Assembly: GCA_048264125.1 (NCBI GenBank)
Contig: JBLXDM010000017.1
Location: 1-38,859, forward strand
Source: M1-B18 sp048264125
Lineage (GTDB): Bacteria; Bacillota; Clostridia; Peptostreptococcales; Natronincolaceae
Direction: 5' to 3'
Length of the DNA stretch: 38,859 bases
In this document: piece after piece, positions 1 through 7,559 of the stretch
Layout: the number at the start of each line of letters is the position of its first letter
How positions within the stretch are numbered: the first letter of the stretch is position 1
The notes under the pieces: generated by a model
The model's input: the letters and a program-made list of their open reading frames with translations, nothing else
What the model was told of the DNA's origin: nothing
The model's database searches: none
Program-made: the position numbers and the translations under genes

Positions 1-166
1 GCTTTACAAAGGCATCTAGTTCAACAAAGGTGCCTTCATCAAACAATAAATTAATTCTTTCTCGGGCTGTTAATTTGTCCTTTTCATGCTGGCTGTCAAT
101 TCTCTTTTGACCTCCGCCAAGTTGGATTTGCTCCTTCCGCTGTCGAAGATCTTCTAGTTTATTCAT
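1..166 (-). CDS. Carboxyltransferase subunit, MmdA/12S type (N-terminus only)
   Basis: Only the first 55 or so codons are in the window; the gene runs off the left edge. The visible protein begins MNKLEDLRQRKEQIQLGGG and continues with DKLTARERINLLFDEGTF, the opening of the acyl-CoA carboxyltransferase family (methylmalonyl-CoA decarboxylase alpha, propionyl-CoA carboxylase beta, transcarboxylase 12S). These enzymes move CO2 between carboxybiotin and an acyl-CoA. Two tandem ATGs exist (169 and 166); 166 sits 7 nt after the GGAGG and is preferred. It lies 24 nt downstream of the OadA/5S-like gene, so the pair probably forms a transcarboxylase or a decarboxylase with a biotin carrier encoded further left. 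The family is secure; the exact acyl-CoA substrate is not. Confidence 0.85.
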   Translation of the reverse strand, partial: MNKLEDLRQRKEQIQLGGGQKRIDSQHEKDKLTARERINLLFDEGTFVELDAFVK

Positions 167-190
167 CATTAAACCTCCTCATAAAATTAC

Positions 191-1588
191 TTATATCATG
201 TGAACTTTTTGATCCATGTCCACGCAAGTGCTCTCTATTTTATACTTTATAGCCCTTCTATATTTAAAATATTCCTTAGCCACCTGTGGGAATAGGGCAT
301 AGGACAATACATCCTCCTCCTGCTCTAAAAATTCCTTCATTTGATTTCGTAATCCCTCTAACTGAGGAGCTATTAAATCAGCTGGCCTGCCAGTTATAAC
401 CGATTCGTTTCCGATAATCTTTTTCTGTAATTCCTTATCTATTTCTACAGCTGGTTTGCCGTATTCACCCTTAACATAGGCTTTAATCTCCTTAGGAATC
501 ATCTTATACCTTTCACCCATAATTACATTAAATACAGCCTGGGTTCCTACCATCTGACTAAGAGGTGTTACCAATGGTGGGTAGCCTAGCTCAGCCCTTA
601 CACGGGGAACCTCCTTTAATACCTCGTCATATTTATCAGCAGCGTTTTGCATCTCAAGCTGTGATACCAAATTAGAAAGCATTCCACCTGGAACCTGGTA
701 CAGCAGGGTATTAACATCAACCCCTAATAGCTTTTTATTTAATAGACCACTCTTTAAATATTTATCTCTAATAGGAGTAAAGTACTCCGCAATTTGATTT
801 ACTGTCTTTAGGTCTATTCCAGTATCATACGCTGTTCCTTCTAAAGAAGCTATAAGTGGCTCCGTAGGTGGTTGAGAGGTTCCAAGGGCCATTGGAGAAA
901 TGGCACAATCCACAACATCGACTCCTGCCTCGATTGCCTTAAGATTTGTCATTGAAGCAAAACCACTTGTATAGTGGGTATGAAGCTGAATAGGTATCTT
1001 TATTGTTTTTTTCAAGCCTATTATTAGCTCATATGCATCGTAGGGCTTTAGAACCCCTGCCATATCCTTAATACAAATAGAATCTGCCCCCATTTTTTCC
1101 ATTTCCTTAGCAAGCTTTAAATAATATTGGATATTATGGACAGGGCTTGTTGTATATGAAATAGCTAGCTGGGCATGTCCACCAGCATCTATCGTTGCCT
1201 TTAGGGCGGTTTCAAGATTTCTTAAATCATTAAGAGCGTCAAAAATACGTACGATATCTATGCCATTTTCAACTGCCTTTGTAATAAAGGCAGTTACAAC
1301 ATCATCTGCATAATGTTTATATCCTAGAAGATTTTGACCCCTTAATAACATTTGAAGCTTTGTATTCTTTATATGCTTCCTAATTATTCTTAATCTTTCC
1401 CATGGATCCTCATTTAAAAAACGAAGGCAGCTATCAAAGGTTGCTCCACCCCACATTTCTATGGAATAATAGCCTACTTTATCGAGGGCTTCTAGTATCG
1501 GCAACATATCTTCTACCTTCATTCGCGTAGCTATTAAAGACTGATGAGCATCCCGTAGTACTGTCTCCGTTATTCTAACTTTATTCAT
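191..1588 (-). CDS. Pyruvate/oxaloacetate carboxyltransferase, OadA/5S type without biotin domain
   Basis: 465 residues of the DRE-TIM carboxyltransferase fold that carboxylates pyruvate from carboxybiotin, or the reverse from oxaloacetate. Visible signatures: ETVLRDAHQS near residue 8 with metal-binding Asp13, SICIKDMAGVL with the lysine (K174) expected to be carbamylated, and the LHTHYTSG metal motif (H203, H205). Oxaloacetate decarboxylase alpha chains are usually near 600 residues and end in a biotin attachment domain; this one stops after the conserved C-terminal part and has no MKM biotin motif, so it resembles the 5S subunit of transcarboxylase. AAGGAG precedes the ATG. It is followed after 21-24 nt by an MmdA-like gene, which supports oxaloacetate plus propionyl-CoA to pyruvate plus methylmalonyl-CoA exchange as a plausible role (inference). 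Confidence 0.9.
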   Translation of the reverse strand: MNKVRITETVLRDAHQSLIATRMKVEDMLPILEALDKVGYYSIEMWGGATFDSCLRFLNEDPWERLRIIRKHIKNTKLQMLLRGQNLLGYKHYADDVVTAFITKAVENGIDIVRIFDALNDLRNLETALKATIDAGGHAQLAISYTTSPVHNIQYYLKLAKEMEKMGADSICIKDMAGVLKPYDAYELIIGLKKTIKIPIQLHTHYTSGFASMTNLKAIEAGVDVVDCAISPMALGTSQPPTEPLIASLEGTAYDTGIDLKTVNQIAEYFTPIRDKYLKSGLLNKKLLGVDVNTLLYQVPGGMLSNLVSQLEMQNAADKYDEVLKEVPRVRAELGYPPLVTPLSQMVGTQAVFNVIMGERYKMIPKEIKAYVKGEYGKPAVEIDKELQKKIIGNESVITGRPADLIAPQLEGLRNQMKEFLEQEEDVLSYALFPQVAKEYFKYRRAIKYKIESTCVDMDQKVHMI

Positions 1589-1651
1589 AATGACACTCCT
1601 TGCACAATTTTTTATAATAAATTTTAAAATACATATTATTTTTTTGTTGAA

Positions 1652-1695
1652 AATTAATAAATAGATGAGAAATGTGTCCCATCTATTTATTAATT
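1652..1695 (-). terminator. AT-rich 16-bp hairpin between transporter and carboxyltransferase genes
   Basis: A perfect 16-bp inverted repeat (arms 1652-1667 and 1680-1695, 12-nt loop) lies in the 162-nt gap downstream of the CitMHS gene. On the minus strand the stem is followed by TT, then a T-poor stretch. It is terminator-like but very low in GC and lacks a clean U-tract directly after the stem, so it may instead be a transcript-stabilising or partial attenuating hairpin. Confidence 0.45.
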
Positions 1696-1750
1696 AATGT
1701 AAACGATGTCCTAAAACATAGCTTCTAGGTTTCTATCCCTCTGCAGCTGT

Positions 1751-3034
1751 CTAAACAATAAAGAGAACCGCCAAAGTCAAAGCAGTACCCAAAAGAATCG
1801 ACCACTTGAAATTCGCCTTAAATGCTTCCCTATAGTCAAGTCCCATAAGCCCTAATCCAAGATATACGGTTGGAGTAGTGAGGCATAAAGGTACAGCAAT
1901 ACAATGACCAACAACAAACATAGCGGCGATAGTGAGACTATTCACACCGTATTGTGCACCGACATTGATAATGACAGGCATGACACCATACATAATGGCA
2001 TCTGCATTTAAAAGATAGCCAATCGGAGTAATAATAAGGCCTAAAATAATATGCATAACGCTGTTCAATGACTCTGGAACCAATGCCACCAAAGCCTCTG
2101 CCAATGCTTCAAACATTCCAAGACCACTCATAATTCCTAGCAGAGCGCCGGCACCGATAATTGTATAAACTGAGATTAATATATTACCTGCATGCGCTTT
2201 CACCCGTGCGTTTTGTTCTTTTAGGGTTCTATAATTCAATGGTAGTATGATAGCACATCCGACTAAAAATGCAATATAGGATGGAACACCAATAAAAAGT
2301 GCTACCAGCACAACCACAGTAATTGCCGCATTTGCCCATATGAGCTTAGGTCGTTTTAATGCTAATTCTTCTTCACATATCTCTCTTTGGCAGAATTCAA
2401 CGTTAGCACCTTGAATAAACTCGCCTCTTCTTTCTTCTGCCTTTGAAGCTAAGTATAAAATTACAAAACTCAAAATCAATCCAATAATCTGTATAGGGAT
2501 CAATGCTCTGTATAATACCATAACATCCACCCCCAAAACAACGGCTGCACGTGCTGTTGGTCCTCCCCATGGGATTATGTTCATTGTAGCGGTAACGGTA
2601 GAAAAAACCAATGCCAACAGCGTACGCTTAATCTTCATTTTATCAAAAATAAGAAGCATAGGCGGCACTGTAATTAAAAGAGTCGTAATACCTTGACCGT
2701 CTAAATGTGCTACCATACCAATCAACCCCGTAATTGCAACCACGCTAAAAACAGTTTTCCCGATTTTTTTTGTCAGAACACTAATAATCGGATCAAACAA
2801 TCCAGCATCTGATATTGTACCAAAATAAAGAGTGGCAAGAATAAATAAGGCCGCTATAACCAAAACATCACTAATACCTTCATGCATAAAAAGCATGGTT
2901 TCGGAAAAACCAGTACCTATTGCCAGTGCAATTACGAGTGGAACCATTGCCAAAACATTTCCAGGCATGAACGAGCTTTTCAAAATTAAAACCATCATGA
3001 TGCAAATTATTAGAAGTCCTCCAAAAACTAACAT
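1751..3034 (-). CDS. CitMHS-family carboxylate:cation symporter
   Basis: 427 residues, almost entirely hydrophobic, with about 12 predicted membrane segments. The loop and helix pattern, including NIIPWGGPTARAA near residue 155 and a C-terminal repeat with TPTVYLGLGLMGLDY, matches the CitMHS family (Mg- or Ca-citrate:proton symporters such as CitM/CitH). It would import a di- or tricarboxylate, perhaps as a metal complex, into the cytoplasm. It sits at the end of the AtuA-DUF4387 block and before two carboxyltransferase subunits, so its cargo is likely the substrate of this locus rather than necessarily citrate (inference). The ATG at 3034 follows a GGGGG ribosome site. Confidence 0.85.
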   Translation of the reverse strand: MLVFGGLLIICIMMVLILKSSFMPGNVLAMVPLVIALAIGTGFSETMLFMHEGISDVLVIAALFILATLYFGTISDAGLFDPIISVLTKKIGKTVFSVVAITGLIGMVAHLDGQGITTLLITVPPMLLIFDKMKIKRTLLALVFSTVTATMNIIPWGGPTARAAVVLGVDVMVLYRALIPIQIIGLILSFVILYLASKAEERRGEFIQGANVEFCQREICEEELALKRPKLIWANAAITVVVLVALFIGVPSYIAFLVGCAIILPLNYRTLKEQNARVKAHAGNILISVYTIIGAGALLGIMSGLGMFEALAEALVALVPESLNSVMHIILGLIITPIGYLLNADAIMYGVMPVIINVGAQYGVNSLTIAAMFVVGHCIAVPLCLTTPTVYLGLGLMGLDYREAFKANFKWSILLGTALTLAVLFIV

Positions 3035-3146
3035 TATAATTCCCCCTATTAATTAATTTTTAAAACTGTTTCTTTTTCCAATAAAAATCATTAATCTTTT
3101 TCCATTTAGAACATTAAAGGCGATATAAAACTGCAGTATATCTCTG

Positions 3147-3192
3147 TGTTCACTAGGATGTATTGTTGTCGGGAATGCATGTCATATAGCCT
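3147..3192 (-). pseudogene. Remnant of a second DUF4387 gene (3' end)
   Basis: Read on the minus strand, this segment encodes DMHSRQQYIL followed shortly by NTE. The intact DUF4387 gene about 1.1 kb away ends DMHFGQQYIL...ETE, so 8 of the first 10 residues match and the DNA is nearly identical over about 33 nt. The upstream part is not recognisable, and in-frame stops (TGA close upstream) show it is not expressed as a protein. It lies in the 247-nt gap between the 281-residue gene and the CitMHS gene. The rest of that gap (3035-3146, 3193-3281) shows nothing else I can identify. Confidence 0.6.
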
Positions 3193-3281
3193 ATATCAGG
3201 TTTTTTCAGGTTTTAATATCTTGGGTTTTGATGTGTGCCATCGATAAAGGAATGATTTAAAAGCTTGGGCAGTAATATATT

Positions 3282-4127
3282 TCATATCGTAAGGGTGGAA
3301 TAATAAGCACCAAGGCTTTCCGGAAGATTTAATACAGGAAGCTCAGCGCCCTTAATGCTTTTAAGCACTTCAAAAGCATTTTTTACTCGTTCATCATTCC
3401 CTTCAATAGCAATGACGACAGATCCTTCGGCTCCCCCCAGACCTCCTGCTGCAATCGGTATGGCTTCGACGCCAAATAATCGAAACAGTGCATCGGTTTC
3501 ATCGATTTTTTCTCCTGAAACTGGAATCAGACCGCTGGGGATGCCCATTGCACTGCCAACCTTTTTGAATGCAGCCGCACGACTGGCTTTTTCAATGGTG
3601 ACAGGTATGAGTTTTTCGATACCGATTGGCAGTATCACATGAAAATTTTTTGTGCGCTTAGCCACCATAACTTTTCCAATCGTGCCACCTCCTCCTGCAG
3701 GATTCGCAAAAAGAACCCCCACATTACCAAAAGCATCCAACGCATTCGATCCCTTGATATAAACATCTGTTTCAGTCATTTGATCTAAGATTTCTCCCAG
3801 TGGAGTCGATTCCTGAAGAATCCCTCTTTTAAAAAACCATGTCTCTTTGGAAACCTCACGAGGATCGTGGGCTCCTGGTCCCCGTGATTTAATCATCTCT
3901 ACCGCCTCTGTAGAACCGCAAAGACCTTTTCCACTAATTACGCCGCATACCCACAAGCCCTGCGGCAGCTTGTTCATAATTTCTTCATAAAGAAAAACCG
4001 TGGAACTACTGGGATGTATTGCCACAATACCGTTTTTCAATGCCTCCTGTATCTGCGGCATGTTAAATACTGCCTTGGCAATGAGCTTTTTTGATTCTGT
4101 TGGTGTTAATACAACTTGTGCCTGCAT
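3282..4127 (-). CDS. Unrecognised 281-residue glycine-rich protein in the AtuA-like block
   Basis: I do not recognise a family with confidence. The protein is soluble, has no signal peptide, and has glycine-rich turns ANPAGGGGTIG (middle) and AAGGLGGAEGSVVIAIEG (C-terminal third), plus GSNALDAFGNVG and VCGVISGKGLCGS. The alternating strand-helix pattern and VYIKGSNALD are loosely reminiscent of the isomerase/CoA-transferase (ISOCOT) superfamily, but that is only an impression. An upstream TTG at 4154 extends the frame, yet a GGAG ribosome site ends 9 nt before the ATG at 4127, so 4127 is taken as the start. It is placed between DUF4387 and the transporter, in the same direction, so it probably acts on the same substrate. 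Confidence 0.75.
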   Translation of the reverse strand: MQAQVVLTPTESKKLIAKAVFNMPQIQEALKNGIVAIHPSSSTVFLYEEIMNKLPQGLWVCGVISGKGLCGSTEAVEMIKSRGPGAHDPREVSKETWFFKRGILQESTPLGEILDQMTETDVYIKGSNALDAFGNVGVLFANPAGGGGTIGKVMVAKRTKNFHVILPIGIEKLIPVTIEKASRAAAFKKVGSAMGIPSGLIPVSGEKIDETDALFRLFGVEAIPIAAGGLGGAEGSVVIAIEGNDERVKNAFEVLKSIKGAELPVLNLPESLGAYYSTLTI

Positions 4128-4160
4128 AGAGAATTTCTCCTTTCCGATTGACAATTAAAA

Positions 4161-4199
4161 GCTTAGCCGGTAAGCCACTGTTTCCGAATAGAAACAGTG
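4161..4199 (-). other. Tandem intercistronic hairpins
   Basis: Two adjacent inverted repeats fill the gap between DUF4387 and the 281-residue gene: CACTGTTTC/GAAACAGTG with a 6-nt loop (4176-4199) and GCTTA/TAAGC with a 5-nt loop (4161-4175). On the minus-strand RNA the second is followed by a short UUUU, then by the ribosome site of the next gene. This could be a processing or stabilising element or a weak attenuator; no ligand-binding motif is recognisable. Confidence 0.5.
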
Positions 4200-4232
4200 A
4201 TTTCCGTGCTTAAGCAACATATTCAATCTGTT

Positions 4233-4535
4233 CTAAAGCTCTGTCTCTGCCAATAGGATATATTGCTGTCCGAAATGCATGTCATTTTCATACTTATGAC
4301 CTTGTGTAAAATTGCGGGGGAAAGAGAATTTTATGACGTTAATATTGTCCACATAAAAAGCCTTCACCTTGCTTTCATCGACATCATACAGCTCTGCAAC
4401 CTTTTGTGCTGTAACTTTTGAGGCTTTAATCTTCTCATAGTTTTCTTTTGTATCACAATAGATTTCCAGCGTAGCCCAAAAGGGACCCGCATTTTTTGAT
4501 TTGACATAATGTGCTACATCTTTTACTTTTGTCAT
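4233..4535 (-). CDS. DUF4387 family protein
   Basis: 100 residues, the normal size of the family. It shows the hallmark stretches KSKNAGPFWATLEI near the N-terminus, VIKFSFPR in the second half and NDMHFGQQYILLAE at the C-terminus. DUF4387 proteins are small, of unknown biochemical function, and are regularly encoded beside or fused to AtuA-like (DUF1446) proteins. Here it starts 27 nt after the AtuA-like gene, with its own GGAG ribosome site, so the two very likely work as partners. A decayed second copy lies downstream at about 3147-3192. Confidence 0.88.
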   Translation of the reverse strand: MTKVKDVAHYVKSKNAGPFWATLEIYCDTKENYEKIKASKVTAQKVAELYDVDESKVKAFYVDNINVIKFSFPRNFTQGHKYENDMHFGQQYILLAETEL

Positions 4536-4562
4536 TTCTTATCACTCCTCTCTTCTAAAAAT

Positions 4563-5921
4563 TTACATATCCACATATTCGAATCTAACTAATTCAAATG
4601 GATCCTCTACATCGACGATATGGTGTAGACGAAATTCATACGTACAACCCTTTGGGATATCAACCGGTGAGAACGGAAAAGCGAAGCTCGGCAATTGATC
4701 TTTAAAATCAGCCGGATAATGCAACAAGAAGGGATTGAAAAATTTAGCAATCTTCGTTGCTTTTTCCTGGGTATCCGAGGTCACAGTCAACAGCATACCA
4801 ATTTCTCTCGGAGGCGGTGTGTCCTTTGGCACAGGACCCGGAATCACTGCATTGTATCCGTAGGCCTTGAAGTCAAAAGTATACTCGTCCGGTGATATCC
4901 CCATTTTACTAAGGTATTTAGCCACATGATTGCTGATATTCTTAACCCACGTATCTGGATCAGCCATAACTTTTTTATCTGCAATCCCAACTAGACTAAT
5001 ATTCTGATATCCAGCAATTGAAGCGCCTTCTAGTTTCATGGTATAATGCTTAGCATGTTTAAATTTTGTGCCAGTCACATAAACGGTTTCATCAGTCACC
5101 TGAGTATATACCGCATCTTCTGCATGAATGCTGCCGGAAGGCTCGATCAAACGAAATGGATCAGTGTTTTCATAAAGTAGATGGGCTGAAACTGTGTATG
5201 GGGTGCAGTGAACACCTTCCTGAATCGGAGTTACATAGAAACCTTCCTCATCAACTACTAAAAACACGCCGTCTCCGCCGGCACCATCTGTACATTGACT
5301 GCCACATTCCACAGTTTTTGCACCATGCCAGGATGCCGCCACATTGCAACCCTTCATCAGCGGAACTGCTGCTATAATAGCCGTATCTGTGGCACGGCCG
5401 CACAGCACCACATTGGCATTGTTGTTTATAGCCTCAATAAAGGGCTCCGCTCCCATTAGTGCAACAATGTTGGAGCATTCATCAAAGACTTCTTTCGTAA
5501 TTTCAGGAGCACCTTCTAATGCATGAATCTTGCCCTCATCCCACTTCTTTTTCAATATTTCTTTATTCTGCTGGGAATATACTTTGGCAATTCTGCCTTT
5601 AAAGCCTTCCTTCTTAAAAATTTCCTCTACAATATCTGCACATTTATCCACTGTTGAATCTGTTCCGCAGGTCCCGCAGGTTCCTACTAATAATGGAATT
5701 CCCGCCATCATTGCACCTCGCACGCATATGCCCAGGTCATGTTCCAGCATCTCCCTCGAATACTTGGATTCCCCAAGTGCCAATGAGGCAGGCCCGGAAT
5801 CTGTAGATCCGGCATCAACCGCAATAACATCCGGCTTCATTGCCATTCCACGGTCGAAAGACTCTTGGTTGATACCAGCTCCCAAGCTTCCTATGGGCAT
5901 TAGAACTTTGCAACTTTTCAT
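4563..5921 (-). CDS. AtuA-like (DUF1446) family protein
   Basis: 452 residues, typical of the AtuA/DUF1446 family, named for acyclic terpene utilisation in Pseudomonas, where AtuA itself has no settled activity. Signatures seen: the N-terminal MPIGSLGAGINQESFDRG, VDAGSTDSGPASLALG near residue 35, a cysteine-rich GTCGTCGTDS near residue 100, and VVLCGRATDTAI near residue 172. No membrane segments or signal peptide. It is the first gene of the leftward block, divergent from lysR across a 197-nt gap rich in dyads, so LysR control is likely. The DUF4387 partner follows. Terpene degradation is not supported by the neighbours (no acyl-CoA dehydrogenases), so the name should not be read as function. 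Confidence 0.85.
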   Translation of the reverse strand: MKSCKVLMPIGSLGAGINQESFDRGMAMKPDVIAVDAGSTDSGPASLALGESKYSREMLEHDLGICVRGAMMAGIPLLVGTCGTCGTDSTVDKCADIVEEIFKKEGFKGRIAKVYSQQNKEILKKKWDEGKIHALEGAPEITKEVFDECSNIVALMGAEPFIEAINNNANVVLCGRATDTAIIAAVPLMKGCNVAASWHGAKTVECGSQCTDGAGGDGVFLVVDEEGFYVTPIQEGVHCTPYTVSAHLLYENTDPFRLIEPSGSIHAEDAVYTQVTDETVYVTGTKFKHAKHYTMKLEGASIAGYQNISLVGIADKKVMADPDTWVKNISNHVAKYLSKMGISPDEYTFDFKAYGYNAVIPGPVPKDTPPPREIGMLLTVTSDTQEKATKIAKFFNPFLLHYPADFKDQLPSFAFPFSPVDIPKGCTYEFRLHHIVDVEDPFELVRFEYVDM

Positions 5922-5965
5922 AATTTAAACTCCTTTCAAGACTATAGTAGATTAGATATATTTTG

Positions 5966-6001
5966 ATCCGAAAAAAACAAATCGTTTTTATTTCATCGGA
6001 T
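5966..6001. promoter_or_regulatory. Nested dyad in the lysR/atuA-like divergent promoter
   Basis: ATCCGA (5966-5971) and TCGGAT (5996-6001) form an inverted repeat that encloses a second one, AAAAAC (5973-5978) and GTTTTT (5984-5989). It lies 45-80 nt upstream of the AtuA-like start codon. It could be a regulator site or a transcribed leader structure. Confidence 0.4.
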
Positions 6002-6034
6002 TATATCACCAAACAGTTATTTACATCTGACACC

Positions 6035-6053
6035 CTATCATGTAAACTGATAG
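6035..6053. promoter_or_regulatory. Candidate LysR-binding dyad
   Basis: CTATCA, a 7-nt spacer, then TGATAG gives a perfect 6-bp dyad 66-84 nt upstream of lysR and between the two divergent genes. LysR-type regulators bind interrupted dyads of this kind beside their own gene. A related CTAT-N9-ATAG dyad lies upstream of the RraA gene at 12583-12599. Confidence 0.45.
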
Positions 6054-6118
6054 TAATTATGTTATATAAATCAAATATTTAATAAGTATTTCTATATAAA
6101 CAGAAAGGGAGACCAGCA

Positions 6119-7051
6119 ATGAACGAAAGACAATTGAGATATATTTTAGCCATAGCAGAAGAAAGAAATATTACAGCTGCAGCACATAAGCTTTTCATCT
6201 CTCAGCCTTCTCTCAGTTATCTATTATCCCATGTTGAAGAAGAACTGGGCATAAAGCTATTTGATAGAAATGTCACTCCTTTGGCCCTGACTGATGCAGG
6301 TAAATGCTATATCGAAACTGCTAAAGGTATATTAGGCCTCTATAATGGATTAAAGAATCAAATTGATGACATTCAGCATCTTCGGAAGGGACGTCTCACA
6401 ATCGGGTGCAGTCCACAGGTTTCTTCTTTTTTGTTTCCTACTTTGCTTCCAAATTTTTGTAGAAAACATCCCGATATTCAAATTACTCTGTACGAAGAAA
6501 GCCTGACTGTTCTTGGGGAACTATTGGCCTCCGGTGACCTTGAAGTGGCTTTCACCAATGCAGTTATAAACAACAAGACCTTCGGTCACGTTCCTTTGTT
6601 CAGAGAAGAGCTCATATTACTAGCTCCTGATTCTTTCACGCCCTCTACGATTGAAAAAAATGAAAACAGCTCCTTGCCTATCATCGATTTGTCTTGTCTG
6701 AAGGATTGTTCATTTGTCTTATTGAAGCCAAAGCACCGCCTAAGACAAATGATTGACAGGATTTTTAGTGACATTGACATTCAACCGAAAATCATTTTTG
6801 AAACAAGCAACTGGGAAACATGTTACAGTATGGTAGAGGAAGGTCTTGCTTTTACAATTCTCCCTTATTCTCCCTTGAATAGATTTTACTGGACTGATAA
6901 TATAGTCAAGCGATATGGGCTACATGGTAATCATTACAGGCAGCTGTCCATTTACTATCGAAATAATACCTATCATCCAGAGTTAATCGAGGCATTTATA
7001 AGTTTAACCCAGTCAATCATAAATGATCATATGAAAGATACACGTTTATAA
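6119..7051 (+). CDS. LysR-family transcriptional regulator
   Basis: 310 residues, the standard LysR length. Residues 1-60 form the winged helix-turn-helix (MNERQLRYILAIAEERN, then HKLFISQPSLSYLLSHVEEELG), followed by a linker helix and a periplasmic-binding-like effector domain starting near RKGRLTIGCSPQVS. It is the only rightward gene in the first 13 kb, divergent from the AtuA-like gene and convergent with the LeuD-like gene, ending 7 nt from it. This places it to control both catabolic blocks, probably as an activator responding to the pathway substrate (inference). The ATG at 6119 follows GGGAGACC. Confidence 0.92.
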   Translation: MNERQLRYILAIAEERNITAAAHKLFISQPSLSYLLSHVEEELGIKLFDRNVTPLALTDAGKCYIETAKGILGLYNGLKNQIDDIQHLRKGRLTIGCSPQVSSFLFPTLLPNFCRKHPDIQITLYEESLTVLGELLASGDLEVAFTNAVINNKTFGHVPLFREELILLAPDSFTPSTIEKNENSSLPIIDLSCLKDCSFVLLKPKHRLRQMIDRIFSDIDIQPKIIFETSNWETCYSMVEEGLAFTILPYSPLNRFYWTDNIVKRYGLHGNHYRQLSIYYRNNTYHPELIEAFISLTQSIINDHMKDTRL

Positions 7052-7058
7052 GTTTGAC

Positions 7059-7559
7059 TTACTTTTCATACTGATTTTTGATGAGGTTTTTTATGCCGTC
7101 ATTCACTAAAATGTGAAGCATATACTCTGAAATTTGCTCGCCTCTCATTTCGATACCGCTGGTTTCATTTCGTACCAGACCAGTCTGAATATCTACAGAA
7201 AGTCGGTCACCGGATTTTACCTTTGCACCGATTTCAGGAATTACAAGCACAGGCAGTCCTAAATTAATTGCGTTCCGGTAGAATATTCGGGCAAAGGATT
7301 CAGCCAAAATCGCCCCTACCCCGGCGTTTTTAAGCGTGATGACTGCATGTTCCCTGCTGGAACCACAACCGAAATTTTTCGCAGCTACAACAATGTCGCC
7401 AGGCTGCACTTTATTAACAAAATCAGAATCAGCCCCCTCCATGGCATGCTCTGCTACCAACTTCGGATCGGTCAATGCCAGATATCTCCCCGGATAGATT
7501 TGATCTGTATCGATGTTGCTGCCAAAGACAAAGGCCTTTCCCGCAACTATTTTATTCAT
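7059..7559 (-). CDS. LeuD/aconitase-type hydro-lyase, small subunit
   Basis: 166 residues of the swivel-domain subunit of isopropylmalate isomerase-like hydro-lyases. Seen: FGSNIDTDQIYPGRYLALTD near the N-terminus (substrate-loop region) and NFGCGSSREHAVITLK in the middle, both family hallmarks. A TTG at 7577 extends the frame, but GGGGAGG ends 6 nt before the ATG at 7559, which is preferred. This ATG overlaps the end of the LeuC-like gene by 8 nt, so the two are translationally coupled. With no leuA or leuB nearby and a LysR-linked catabolic setting, leucine synthesis is unlikely; a homoaconitase-, citraconase- or dimethylmalate dehydratase-like role is more plausible. Confidence 0.88.
   Translation of the reverse strand: MNKIVAGKAFVFGSNIDTDQIYPGRYLALTDPKLVAEHAMEGADSDFVNKVQPGDIVVAAKNFGCGSSREHAVITLKNAGVGAILAESFARIFYRNAINLGLPVLVIPEIGAKVKSGDRLSVDIQTGLVRNETSGIEMRGEQISEYMLHILVNDGIKNLIKNQYEK

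Noticed and set aside
3223..3240. TGGCACACATC on the minus strand, like the -24 half of a sigma-54 promoter
   Set aside because: No GC at the required 10-nt spacing, and it lies in the decayed DUF4387 gap with no sigma-54 activator nearby.
4563..5921. Acyclic terpene degradation as the function of the AtuA-like locus
   Set aside because: No geranyl-CoA carboxylase, acyl-CoA dehydrogenase or citronellol genes are present; the neighbours handle small organic acids.
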